Below the pieces are notes generated by a model, which did no database searches, was not told the DNA's origin, and saw only the letters and a list, made by a program, of their open reading frames with translations. The translations under genes and the position numbers were made by a program. Positions 16,977 through 25,781 of a stretch of DNA of 64,000 bases are shown here, one piece after another. Positions within the stretch are counted from its first letter, which is position 1; each line of letters begins with the position of its first letter. The DNA is from Dietzia natronolimnaea (GTDB lineage: Bacteria > Actinomycetota > Actinomycetes > Mycobacteriales > Mycobacteriaceae): assembly GCF_002289575.1 (NCBI RefSeq), contig NZ_NTGA01000012.1, positions 62,001-126,000 on the forward strand, given 5' to 3'.

Positions 16977-17906
16977 ATGCCGACCCCTCGTGACCCCCGC
17001 GACCAGCGCGCGCGAGCCTGGTCGGACGGGGTGCGGCGCGAGCTCACCGCACGACTGGGCCCGGCGGTCTCCCGCGCCGTCTGGGTCAGCGGATCGGTGG
17101 GCCGCGGGGAGGCCGTCCCGGGGAGCGACCTGGAAACCCTCGCCGTCGTCGTCGATCCCGACGCCCCCCGTGACCCCGGCCGACCCGACGGCCGGGCGGT
17201 GCGCCGCGCCGTCGCCTCCACCGACCTCTCGCACGAACCCTGGTTCGCCGAGACGTCCCCCGCCTCGGCCGCCGATCCCCGCCTGATCCGGAGCGTCGCC
17301 GGGTGGACGCGGGCCGCCGACGGGTGGGCCGACGCCCCCGCGCGGGACCTGGGGGTCGTCCACCTGGGACTCCTGGCCGACGCCCGGCCACTGACGGACG
17401 GCCACGACGACCCCGAACTCCTGCCCCGTATCGCCGCCCGAGCCGTGGCCGGTCACCCGGGGATCCTCACCGACATCCTCGCCGACGCACTGTCCACCCG
17501 CGCATCGGTGCCGTCCCGGCTCACCCGCGCCCTGCGGTCGGACCCGGTCGTCGACCTCAAGGCCTGTGTCCTCACCCCGGTCGTCAAGCTCGCCCGGTGG
17601 GCCGCGCTGCGGGCCGGGGTGACGGCCACCTCGACCGACGCACGCCTCGAGCTCGCCGCCGACCCCCGGGTCCTGCCCGACGACCGCTGGGAGGCCCTGC
17701 GCGCGGCCACGCGCTTCGCCGCCCGGCTGCGGTGGGAGGTCCGCCTCCGTGCCGGGTCCGACGGGCCCGGGAGCGACCGGGTCCCCCTGTCCGCCCTCAC
17801 CACCGCCGAGCGCGCCGGACTGCGCTCCACCGCTCGCGAGATCGCGGGCGCGCAGCGCACCCTCGACTACCTGCGGTCCACAGGCGAGCTCCGGGAGCCG
17901 GGGTGA
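16977..17906 (+). CDS. DUF294/GlnD-like nucleotidyltransferase-family protein
   Basis: The 309-aa protein has the nucleotidyltransferase signature near its N-terminus: WVSGSVGRGEAVPGSDLET (about 36-54), the GS-x9-DxE/D pattern for metal and nucleotide binding. The rest (about 120-305) is helical with DILADALSTRAS and LKACVLTPVVKLARWAALRA, resembling the C-terminal substrate-binding domain that follows in DUF294 proteins and GlnD. It likely transfers AMP or UMP to a protein or small molecule. Its stop overlaps the start of a Fic-family AMP transferase (GTGA), so the two are translated together. No CBS or cNMP domain is attached, unlike longer DUF294 proteins. Confidence 0.72.
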   Translation: MPTPRDPRDQRARAWSDGVRRELTARLGPAVSRAVWVSGSVGRGEAVPGSDLETLAVVVDPDAPRDPGRPDGRAVRRAVASTDLSHEPWFAETSPASAADPRLIRSVAGWTRAADGWADAPARDLGVVHLGLLADARPLTDGHDDPELLPRIAARAVAGHPGILTDILADALSTRASVPSRLTRALRSDPVVDLKACVLTPVVKLARWAALRAGVTATSTDARLELAADPRVLPDDRWEALRAATRFAARLRWEVRLRAGSDGPGSDRVPLSALTTAERAGLRSTAREIAGAQRTLDYLRSTGELREPG

Positions 17907-18706
17907 CCCGCCATCCGGCCACCAGCGCGATGCTGGCGATCTCGGCGCTGGAGGGGTGGAGACCGGAGGAGGACGACGACGAGATCCTCGACCTCGTCGA
18001 CAGCGCGGCCCCGGGGCGGCTGATCCGCCTCCACGTCCGCAACGCGTTCCCCCCGGAGGCCACCCGGCGTCCCCGGCCCCGGATCCTCGCCCGACGCACC
18101 CCGTACCTCATCCGAGGGACATCCGTGCTGGAGAACTCACTCGGCCTCACCTCGGCCCGGGCACTCGGCCGCGCGGAGGCCCTGCTCGCCGTCGCCGCGG
18201 GGGCACGTCTCCTCCGCGATCCCGCGCACGCCCCCCGGACGGTGTCCGGGGTCCACGCGGCGCTGTTCTGCGACGTGTACCCCTGGGCCGGCCTGCCGCG
18301 GATCGTCGGCCTGAGCAAGCAGGGGTCGGCGTTCGCGCCCACGGCCCGCGTCGCCATGATGACCGCTCCGCTCGAGAACCCCGCGGATCTCGTCGCCGAC
18401 GCCCTGTCGTCGGCGTCCGGCACCGCCAGCCGGACGACGACGGTGGCGATCGCACTGGCCAACTGGTACGCGCGGTTCAACTACGTCCACCCCTTCCGGG
18501 AGGGCAACGGGCGGGCCGCCGCGGTCGCCGCGCTCCTCGCCGCGCGCGCCCACGGGGTGGACCTCGACTTCACCCGGACCGATCGCGGGTCGTGGGTCCA
18601 GGCCGCGGTCTCCTCGATGCCGGTGCCCCCTCGCCGGAGCGTCGATCCCACGGCGCACCGGTTCGAGTTCCTCCGTGTCACGATGGATCGGAGCGTCACC
18701 CCCTAG
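17903..18706 (+). CDS. fic: Fic-domain AMP transferase with internal inhibitory motif
   Basis: The 267-aa protein carries the full Fic catalytic motif HPFREGNGR at 196-204 (consensus HPFx[D/E]GNGR), which transfers AMP from ATP to hydroxyl side chains of a target protein. The upstream flap region VYPWAGLPRIVGLSKQG (125-141) is also typical. At 73-78 the sequence TSVLEN fits the inhibitory-helix motif [S/T]xxxE[G/N] whose glutamate blocks ATP; its position before the Fic fold corresponds to class II, self-inhibited Fic proteins. So no separate antitoxin is required. The GTG start overlaps the nucleotidyltransferase stop. Targets are unknown. The short symbol follows the domain name. Confidence 0.88.
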   Translation: MTRHPATSAMLAISALEGWRPEEDDDEILDLVDSAAPGRLIRLHVRNAFPPEATRRPRPRILARRTPYLIRGTSVLENSLGLTSARALGRAEALLAVAAGARLLRDPAHAPRTVSGVHAALFCDVYPWAGLPRIVGLSKQGSAFAPTARVAMMTAPLENPADLVADALSSASGTASRTTTVAIALANWYARFNYVHPFREGNGRAAAVAALLAARAHGVDLDFTRTDRGSWVQAAVSSMPVPPRRSVDPTAHRFEFLRVTMDRSVTP

Positions 18707-18742
18707 GACCCGTATCGCGGGTCTGCGCCCGAAAGGAGCACC

Positions 18743-19336
18743 GTGTCCTCACCCGGACGGCCCCGCCTCGTGGACCGGCGCCGTCCCGGGGCGACCCCGG
18801 CAGAGGAGATCCTGGACGCGGCGGCGGAGTTGTTCACCACCCGCGGGTACACGGCGACCTCGACCCGGGCCATCGCCGACGCGGTGGGCCTGCGGCAGGC
18901 CTCGCTGTACACGCACTTCCCCACCAAGGCCGCGATCCTCGTCTCCCTCCTCGACACGACGGTGCGCCCCACCCTGGACAGGGCCCGGGGGCTGCGCGAC
19001 GGGAGCCGGGACCCGGGGGAGGTCCTCCGGGAACTCGCGACGATCGACGTCGAGGGACTCCTGGCCTCGCGCTGGAACATCGGGATGCTGTACGTGCTCC
19101 CGGAGCTGGCCGGGGAGGACTTCGACGAGTTCCGGGCCGCCCGCTCCGAACTACGGGGGATCTACCGGGAGCTCGTCTCAGGGTGTCGTCCCGACCTCGA
19201 CCCCGGTGATCCGGTCCTGGACCTGCCCTTCCGGGTGGTCGAGGCCGTGATCCCGCACCGTCAGGACCACCCGGGGGTCGCGGTGGACGCCGCTCGATGG
19301 GCGGCGGCCGCGGTCCGCGTGATCGGCACGGGGTGA
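18743..19336 (+). CDS. TetR-family transcriptional regulator
   Basis: The 197-aa regulator has an N-terminal TetR helix-turn-helix (about 20-66): AEEILDAAAELFTTRGYTAT followed by STRAIADAVGLRQASLYTHF, with the typical FPTKAAIL continuation. The C-terminal ligand domain (70-197) is not assignable. GTG is preceded by AAAGGAG at about 5 nt. It follows the fic gene by 36 bp and its stop touches a possible start of the helicase-nuclease gene, so it may be part of one transcript or mark a new unit. Ligand and targets are unknown. Confidence 0.88.
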   Translation: MSSPGRPRLVDRRRPGATPAEEILDAAAELFTTRGYTATSTRAIADAVGLRQASLYTHFPTKAAILVSLLDTTVRPTLDRARGLRDGSRDPGEVLRELATIDVEGLLASRWNIGMLYVLPELAGEDFDEFRAARSELRGIYRELVSGCRPDLDPGDPVLDLPFRVVEAVIPHRQDHPGVAVDAARWAAAAVRVIGTG

Positions 19337-19371
19337 GCCGACCTGTCGTAGCCGTGGGGCACGATGACGTT

Positions 19372-22344
19372 GTGACCGGCTCCCAGTCCCCCGCCGCTGG
19401 CCTTCCCGTGGCCGACGCTCCCGTCGCAGGCTCTCCCGTGGTGGCCGAGATCCGTCGACTCCGCGCGCACGACGCCCTCGGTCGCATCACCGTCATCGTC
19501 GCCTCGTTCGGTGCCGCGCGGGACCTGGTCCGGGCGCTGGCCCTGTCCGGCGGCGCGGCGGGCGTCGCGGTGCGGACCGCCGACCAGGTGGTCGCCGAGC
19601 TGTCCGCACCCGCCCTGGCCCCCCGCGCCGCGCTGCCGTTCCCGCTCCTGGAGGCGGCAGTGGAGAAGGCCCTGGACGCGGACCCCGGCGAACTCCGGGC
19701 GGTGGCCGGCGAGCCGGTCACCGGCCAGGCGGTGGCCCGGGCCTGCCTGCGGCTGGGAACCGTGGAGGCGGGGTCGGTGGCCGCGGAGAACCGGCTCCAT
19801 GCCGAGGTGCTCCGGTTGTCGGAGCAGGCCCGTGCGATGACCGGCGCCACCTACTACACGCAGTTCGAGGCGGTCTCGGACGCGCTCGAGAGGCTCGACG
19901 GTCTCGGCCGCGTCGTCCTCGCGGCCCCCTTGAGGGGAACAGAGGCCGAGCGACGTCTGCGCACCGCCCTGGACGCGCGAGGGGTCACGCCGATCCCCGG
20001 GACGGGAGCCGACCACCTGGCCTCCGCGGCGGAGCCCGACGGCGACGGCGCCGTCACGGGAACCTACGTCCTGCACGCGTCGGACCCGGATGACGAGGTG
20101 CGGGCCGTGGTCCGGTTCGTCCGCTCACGCCTGGCGGACGGGACCCCGGGGCACCGGATCGGCGTCTACTACCCGTCGCCGGATCCCTATCTCCGACTGG
20201 CGCTCCGGGCGTTCTCGGAGGCGGGGATCGTCGTCAACGGACCCTCCGCCACCGATCTCGGTCGCACGCCCGCCGGCCGGTCCCTCGTGCGACTACTCGC
20301 GATCGACCCGGGACTCATGCCGCGCGCCGACCTGCTCTCGATCGTGGCCGAGGGAGCCGTGGTGATCCTCGACGAGCAGGGCGCGTCGGTCTCGTCCCGT
20401 CGGCTGGAGTTGCTCACCCGCACGCGTCTCCCGGTCATCGGAGCGGGCGACTGGGCCCGCCTGGCCGACCGCCTCGCGGACCGGGGTGATCAGCCCGGGG
20501 ACGGGTTCACCGACTCCGACCGGGCGGCCGCCGCGGCGTTACTTCGCCTCGTCGACAGGATCCGGTCCACCCTCGGCGCCCTCGAATCCGCACGGACCTG
20601 GTCCGAGGTCGGTGAGACGCTGGACGCCCTGCTCACCTCGGTCTTCCGGCAGACCCCCGACCGGGCGGCGGTGCAGGCCGCGGTCGGCTCTCTCGCCGAC
20701 CTCGACACCTTCTCGCCCGCGATCACCCGCGAGCGGATCGTCGGAGCCGTGTCCACCCGGTTGGACTCGATCACCGAGCGGGTCGGCGAGGAGGGGGCGG
20801 GCGTGAGCCTGGGTCCGATCGACGACGCGGTCGGCCGGGACCTCGACACGGTGTGCGTGGTGGGCATGGCCGAGGGACTGTTACCCGTCCTGCACCGACC
20901 CGACCCGCTGCTGCCCGAGGGAGCGGTCGGACCGCCCGCCTCCGAACTGCTCGACGAGCGGTACCGGGTCCTCCAGCTGGCCCTGTCGGCGGGCGCGAAC
21001 CGTCGACTGTGCTCGTTCCCCCGCGGGTCGATGCGGGGCGGCGGACACCGCATCCCGTCCCGGTGGCTCCTGCCCACGCTCTCGCGCCTCACCGGCCGGC
21101 AGGTCCACGCCACCCGGTGGCAGGACGCCGTGGCGGGGTGCCCCGCCGTCACCGCGGTCCCCTCGTTCGTCGACGGCGTCCTCTCGCCCGCACCCCTCCT
21201 GGGTCCCGATCCGGCCACCCTCACCGAGCTGCGCCTCCGTGAACTGGCGGCACGCGGGTGGCGGGCGGGACCCACCGCGCCGGAGCCACTCATCCGGGCT
21301 CACGAGATGCGCAGGGACCGGAGGCTCGGTGTGTTCTCGCGGTTCACCGGAGACGTGTCGTCAGTGAACGACCTGGTCACGGTTCTCGACACACCCGTCT
21401 CGCCGACCCGCCTGGAGGACTGGGCCCAGAGCCCCTACCTGTTCTTCCTCGCGACCGTTCTACGAGTCCGCGTGCTCGACGACCCGGCGGCGGACATCGA
21501 AATGGACCTCCGCGAGTACGGCGACCTGGTCCACGCGATCCTGCAGAGATACGTGGACGACCGACTCGAGCTGGGGGTCGGTCCGGATCGTGACCTGCTC
21601 ATGCGCGCCCTCTCGGAGGAGTGCGACAAGGCCGTCGCCGCGGCCCCCGGGCTGCTCGCCCCCCTGTGGCGCCGGCGACGGATGCTCCTGGCAGCCGAGC
21701 TCGGCCGGTGGTTCGAGGAGGACAGCGCTGATTCGGATGCTGGCTGGCGCCCCACCGCCACCGAGTTCGGATTCGGGCGCGAGCTGCTCGGAGAGCCGAC
21801 GGCCCGGATCCCGTTCGAGGTGAGCACCTCCCGCGGACCGGAGACCCTGCTCCTGGCCGGATCGATCGACCGACTCGACGTCCGGGATGGTGCGCAGCGC
21901 GTGACCGACTACAAGACCGGCACGCCTCCCGGGGCGGAACTGCGACCGGGCGAGGACGACCCCACCGTGGCCGGCACCCGGTTCCAACTCCCCTTGTACG
22001 CCGCGGCCGCCGGCTCCGCCGGGCACATGGCCGTGAGCGAGGCCCGCTACTGGTATTGCACCGAACGCGGCGGCTTCGAACAGATCTCCCTCGCCATCTC
22101 GGACACCGTCATGGACCGGGTCCGCTCGGACGTCGGCCACCTGGTCGACGCCATCCAGCGGGGATGGTTCCCCCTCAAGGGCGGGCGCGGATCCTCCCGC
22201 GACCTGGCCGACCTCCTCGGAGGAGCGGACCTGGACCGCACGTGGGAGCGACTGTCCGGGCGGGAGCCACTGGCGTCCCATCCCGCGTTCGCCGGCATCG
22301 TCACCGGGGACACCGCCGGGACCGGATCGGAGTCGACCTCATGA
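19372..22344 (+). CDS. AddB-like PD-(D/E)XK nuclease subunit
   Basis: This roughly 990-aa protein looks like the AddB/RecB-type nuclease partner in double-strand-break end processing. The nuclease domain is at the C-terminus: SPTRLEDWAQSPYLFFLATV (about 680-700), then GSIDRLDVRDGAQRVTDYKT (about 830-850) with the metal-binding D...DYK motif, and FQLPLYAAAA. The N-terminal part resembles a helicase scaffold without a recognisable Walker A box. The four cysteines of the AddB iron-sulfur cluster are not evident. Start is uncertain: GTG at 19372 is chosen; GTG at 19333, overlapping the TetR stop, would add 13 residues. It overlaps the helicase gene by 4 bp (ATGA). Confidence 0.78.
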   Translation: MTGSQSPAAGLPVADAPVAGSPVVAEIRRLRAHDALGRITVIVASFGAARDLVRALALSGGAAGVAVRTADQVVAELSAPALAPRAALPFPLLEAAVEKALDADPGELRAVAGEPVTGQAVARACLRLGTVEAGSVAAENRLHAEVLRLSEQARAMTGATYYTQFEAVSDALERLDGLGRVVLAAPLRGTEAERRLRTALDARGVTPIPGTGADHLASAAEPDGDGAVTGTYVLHASDPDDEVRAVVRFVRSRLADGTPGHRIGVYYPSPDPYLRLALRAFSEAGIVVNGPSATDLGRTPAGRSLVRLLAIDPGLMPRADLLSIVAEGAVVILDEQGASVSSRRLELLTRTRLPVIGAGDWARLADRLADRGDQPGDGFTDSDRAAAAALLRLVDRIRSTLGALESARTWSEVGETLDALLTSVFRQTPDRAAVQAAVGSLADLDTFSPAITRERIVGAVSTRLDSITERVGEEGAGVSLGPIDDAVGRDLDTVCVVGMAEGLLPVLHRPDPLLPEGAVGPPASELLDERYRVLQLALSAGANRRLCSFPRGSMRGGGHRIPSRWLLPTLSRLTGRQVHATRWQDAVAGCPAVTAVPSFVDGVLSPAPLLGPDPATLTELRLRELAARGWRAGPTAPEPLIRAHEMRRDRRLGVFSRFTGDVSSVNDLVTVLDTPVSPTRLEDWAQSPYLFFLATVLRVRVLDDPAADIEMDLREYGDLVHAILQRYVDDRLELGVGPDRDLLMRALSEECDKAVAAAPGLLAPLWRRRRMLLAAELGRWFEEDSADSDAGWRPTATEFGFGRELLGEPTARIPFEVSTSRGPETLLLAGSIDRLDVRDGAQRVTDYKTGTPPGAELRPGEDDPTVAGTRFQLPLYAAAAGSAGHMAVSEARYWYCTERGGFEQISLAISDTVMDRVRSDVGHLVDAIQRGWFPLKGGRGSSRDLADLLGGADLDRTWERLSGREPLASHPAFAGIVTGDTAGTGSESTS

Positions 22345-25300
22345 GCACGCTTCACGACCAACCCGCCCGGGACCGGGTCGAACGGGACACCGCCGCCACC
22401 CTCTTCGTCGAGGCCGGGGCGGGCACCGGTAAGACCCACGCCCTGGTCCGCCGGCTCAGCACCCTCCTCCTCACCGACGGGGTGCCCGTGGACAGGATCG
22501 CCGCGATCACGTTCACCGAGAAGGCGGCCGCCGAACTGCGTGACCGGCTGCGGGTCCACCTGGTCGACCGTCGGGACGGAGGAGACCACCGCGCGGACGC
22601 CGCACTCGCCGGGCTCGACACCGCGGCGATCGGCACCCTGCACTCGTTCGCACTGCGCCTGCTCTCGGAGAATCCGCTCGAGGCCGGGATACCCCCGAAG
22701 GTGACCGCCCAGCAGGACACCGCCGAGGCCACGGCCGTGGAAGCGATGTGGCAGGAATGCGCGAGCGTCCTGTTCGGCGGGGACCGGGACGGGGCGCGCT
22801 CCGGCATCCTGGCCCAGGCGGTCGACGACATGCTCGACGCCGGCGTCGGCACCCTCGCCTTCCGCGAGATCGTCGAGGCGCTGCACCGCGACTGGGACCG
22901 ACTCCCGCGCGGTCCCCTCCACTCCGGCGGGGTTCCCGGTTCCGAGCTACCCGCCACCCCCGATCTCGCGGAGATCGTCGCCGCGATCGGGTCGATCATC
23001 GGCTGGCGCGAGTCCTGCCAGGACGAGACCGACAAGCTCTACCAGACCCTCTCCAAGCACGAGGACTGGCTGAGGGACCTGCAGTCGGCGGCCGCGGATC
23101 CGACGGCCTCTCCCACCTGGGTCGAACTCCTCGCCAAGCCCCTCGGTCCCGGAAGCGGGGGCAAGGGGCCCAACTGGGGTGGGGCCGACACCGTCAGGGG
23201 GATCAAGGAGGAGATCAAGCGACTGCCCTCGATCTGCACCGAGGTCCTGTCCGCCCACTGGCGCCCCCGCATCGCGATCGTCCTGGACGCCCTCATCCCG
23301 GTCATCCACGGGCACGCCGAGGACCGGCGCCGGCGCGGCACGTTGCAGTTCCACGACCAACTCGTCCTGGCGCGGGAGTTGCTGCAGGACCCCGCGGTGC
23401 GGGACCGGGTCAGGAGCCGGTACACGCGCATCCTCATCGACGAGTTCCAGGACACCGATCCCATCCAGCTCGACCTCGCCGTACTCCTCACCGCCGAGGA
23501 CGGCCGACAGGGCGCCGGGGCGAATTCGGGGTCGGTGTCGGGGCCAGTATCGGGGCCGGTGGCCGGGAGGCTGTTCACCGTCGGCGATCCCAAACAGTCC
23601 GTCTACCGTTTCCGCCGGGCGGACATCTCCACCTACCTGCGGGCGCAGCGGATGGACGGGGTCGAGCTCGAGCGCCTGACCACGAACTTCCGGTGTTCGC
23701 GGGCGGTGCTGGACTGGGTCAATTCGGTGTTCTCGGAGGTGATGCTCGCCGCGCAGGGCGTGCAGCCCGGGTACCAGGAACTGGAACCGGGTCCTGATCG
23801 GCCCCCGCACGACCCCGCACACGGGCCCCGGCCGTTCGTGTTCCGCACCGAGGACGTGCCCGCGCTGCCCGATCACTGCCCCGCGGACGCGAATGACGAC
23901 CTCACACGGCACTGGACCGAGGCCTCCGATGTCACACGGGTGATCGCGACCGCCGTCCGGGAGCAGTGGACACACGAGTCCAAGGATGGCGGCCACACCC
24001 CGCTCCGCCTCGGGGACATCGCGATCCTCCTGCCCTCCCGGGGCTCCCTGCCGATGATCGAAAAGTGCCTCGACCACGCAGGGATCGACTTCCGGACCGA
24101 AGCGTCGTCCATCGTCTACGGCACCCCCGAGATCCGGGACCTCCTCCTCGCCGTGCGGGCCGTGGCCAACGCGGCCGACGAGGCGTCGCTCGTCGGAGCG
24201 CTCCGCTCCCCGCTCTTCGGTTGTGGCGACGACGACCTGCTCCGTTGGCGTGCGGCCGGTGGGGCCTGGGCCCCCGGCGCCCCGGCGCCCGACCACCTCG
24301 TGGACTCCCCCGTCGCCGTGGGGATCGACTACCTCTCCGGCCTGTCCCGGCGGAGCCGACGGCCGGGCGAGATCCTCGAGGCACTCGTCCACGACCGGAT
24401 GGTCTTCGAATCGGTCGCCGAGTCGCCCCGCCGGCGCGACCTGTGGCGACGCATCCGATTCGTGATCGAACACGCCTGGCAGTGGGAGGACTCCGCCGCC
24501 GACCCCGCCCGCGCCGACCTGCGCGAGTACGCGGACTGGGCGCTGGCCCTCACCGCCGAGGACGCCCGGGTCCCGGAGGCGGCGATACCGGAGATCGGGG
24601 TCGACGCCGTGCGCATCACCACGATCCACGCCGCCAAGGGTCTCGAGTACCCGATGGTCGTGCTGGCCGGGATGAGCCGCAAGTGGCCCGGTGACCGGGA
24701 CAGGCTGCTGTGGACGGACGACGAGCCTCCACGGCCCGCGGCCTCGTTCTCCACCTCGGTGCGCGATCCCGGGTTCGCACGGGCCGCGGAACGCGAGGCA
24801 GAACACTCGCTGGCGGAGCGGATCAGGCTGTTGTACGTCGCCGCCACGCGCGCGGAGAGTCGCCTCGCCGTCTCCGGGCACGGATACGTTCTGACCAAGG
24901 AGACCAACCCGAAACCCCGGAAGCTGTGGGGTTCGCTCCTCGGTTCGGTCATGGAGGTGCCCGACGCGCCGCAGCTGGTGCCCTACGGACAGGACCTGCT
25001 CGAACCGGCGCCCGCACCCCCCGTCGACGTCCCCGGACGGGACGAATGGAACGACCGCAGCCGCGAGGTCGTCGCCCGTTCCGCCGAGCGAGCCGGGTGG
25101 TCGGCGACCCGGATCGCCCATCACCCCGCGGGCGGTCCCGACCCCTCGCTACCCGAGCAACTGGCCGCTGCCCTGTGGGACCGTTTCGCGCCCGCTCCCA
25201 CGCGTGAGGAGGAACTGCCGCCCGCACCCCGTACGGTCCCCCTGGCCTCCGGTCCCGACGTCGGCACCGCCGTCCATCACCTGGCCGAACACACCGATCT

Positions 25301-25781
25301 CGCCGAGCTCGCCGCAGCAGCCCCCTCCTCGGCCATCCCGGAGTGGGAGTCGTGGGCGGCCGATCAGCTCACCGCCCTCGGTCTCGGTGGCGGCGTCCGC
25401 GGCGCCAGGTCCCCCGAGGCCGTCGAGGAGATGGTCGCCGTCGCCCGCACGGCCCTCACCTCGGACCCCGTGCGGAGGGCGGCTGTCCGCCCGCACTGGG
25501 CGGAGTTGCCGGTCGCGGGATCCCTCACCACGGCCGACGGCACGTCCGTCGCGGTGGAGGGAGTGGTCGACCTGGTCGTCGACCACCCCGACGGGTCCCT
25601 GTCCGTCATCGACTACAAGACCGATGTCGCCGTCACCTGCGCCACCGTGGACGACTATCTGCTCCAGCTGTGCGCGTACGCCGAACTCCTGGGCGCGACC
25701 ACCGGCCGGACGGTCAGCCGCGTCGACCTCGTGTTCTGCCGCGGCGGCCGGGCCACCGTCATAGGTCGGGACCTCAGCTGA
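22341..25781 (+). CDS. AddA-like UvrD-family helicase-nuclease
   Basis: The 1146-aa protein has all superfamily 1 helicase motifs: Walker A AGAGTGKTHAL (about 25-35), Ia AITFTEKAAAELRDR, II ILIDEFQDTDPIQ, III GDPKQSVYRFRRAD, V TIHAAKGLEYPMVVL and VI RLLYVAATRAESRLAV. A C-terminal RecB-type nuclease follows (VVDLVVDHPDGSLSVIDYKT, then LLQLCAYAELL). This is the architecture of AddA/RecB: a 3'-5' motor with a nuclease for resecting broken DNA. It is coupled to the preceding nuclease gene by ATGA. The pair differs from mycobacterial AdnAB, in which both subunits carry motor domains, and would generate 3' tails for RecA loading. Confidence 0.85.
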   Translation: MSTLHDQPARDRVERDTAATLFVEAGAGTGKTHALVRRLSTLLLTDGVPVDRIAAITFTEKAAAELRDRLRVHLVDRRDGGDHRADAALAGLDTAAIGTLHSFALRLLSENPLEAGIPPKVTAQQDTAEATAVEAMWQECASVLFGGDRDGARSGILAQAVDDMLDAGVGTLAFREIVEALHRDWDRLPRGPLHSGGVPGSELPATPDLAEIVAAIGSIIGWRESCQDETDKLYQTLSKHEDWLRDLQSAAADPTASPTWVELLAKPLGPGSGGKGPNWGGADTVRGIKEEIKRLPSICTEVLSAHWRPRIAIVLDALIPVIHGHAEDRRRRGTLQFHDQLVLARELLQDPAVRDRVRSRYTRILIDEFQDTDPIQLDLAVLLTAEDGRQGAGANSGSVSGPVSGPVAGRLFTVGDPKQSVYRFRRADISTYLRAQRMDGVELERLTTNFRCSRAVLDWVNSVFSEVMLAAQGVQPGYQELEPGPDRPPHDPAHGPRPFVFRTEDVPALPDHCPADANDDLTRHWTEASDVTRVIATAVREQWTHESKDGGHTPLRLGDIAILLPSRGSLPMIEKCLDHAGIDFRTEASSIVYGTPEIRDLLLAVRAVANAADEASLVGALRSPLFGCGDDDLLRWRAAGGAWAPGAPAPDHLVDSPVAVGIDYLSGLSRRSRRPGEILEALVHDRMVFESVAESPRRRDLWRRIRFVIEHAWQWEDSAADPARADLREYADWALALTAEDARVPEAAIPEIGVDAVRITTIHAAKGLEYPMVVLAGMSRKWPGDRDRLLWTDDEPPRPAASFSTSVRDPGFARAAEREAEHSLAERIRLLYVAATRAESRLAVSGHGYVLTKETNPKPRKLWGSLLGSVMEVPDAPQLVPYGQDLLEPAPAPPVDVPGRDEWNDRSREVVARSAERAGWSATRIAHHPAGGPDPSLPEQLAAALWDRFAPAPTREEELPPAPRTVPLASGPDVGTAVHHLAEHTDLAELAAAAPSSAIPEWESWAADQLTALGLGGGVRGARSPEAVEEMVAVARTALTSDPVRRAAVRPHWAELPVAGSLTTADGTSVAVEGVVDLVVDHPDGSLSVIDYKTDVAVTCATVDDYLLQLCAYAELLGATTGRTVSRVDLVFCRGGRATVIGRDLS

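Noticed and set aside
18743-19336. TetR gene as antitoxin or regulator of the Fic pair
   Set aside because: It follows rather than precedes the pair, and no operator could be seen upstream of 16977; the Fic protein already has an internal inhibitory motif.
22947-25124. Minus-strand frame of about 725 codons over the AddA-like gene
   Set aside because: It is antisense to a helicase with all motifs, and its composition is that of a reverse-strand shadow.
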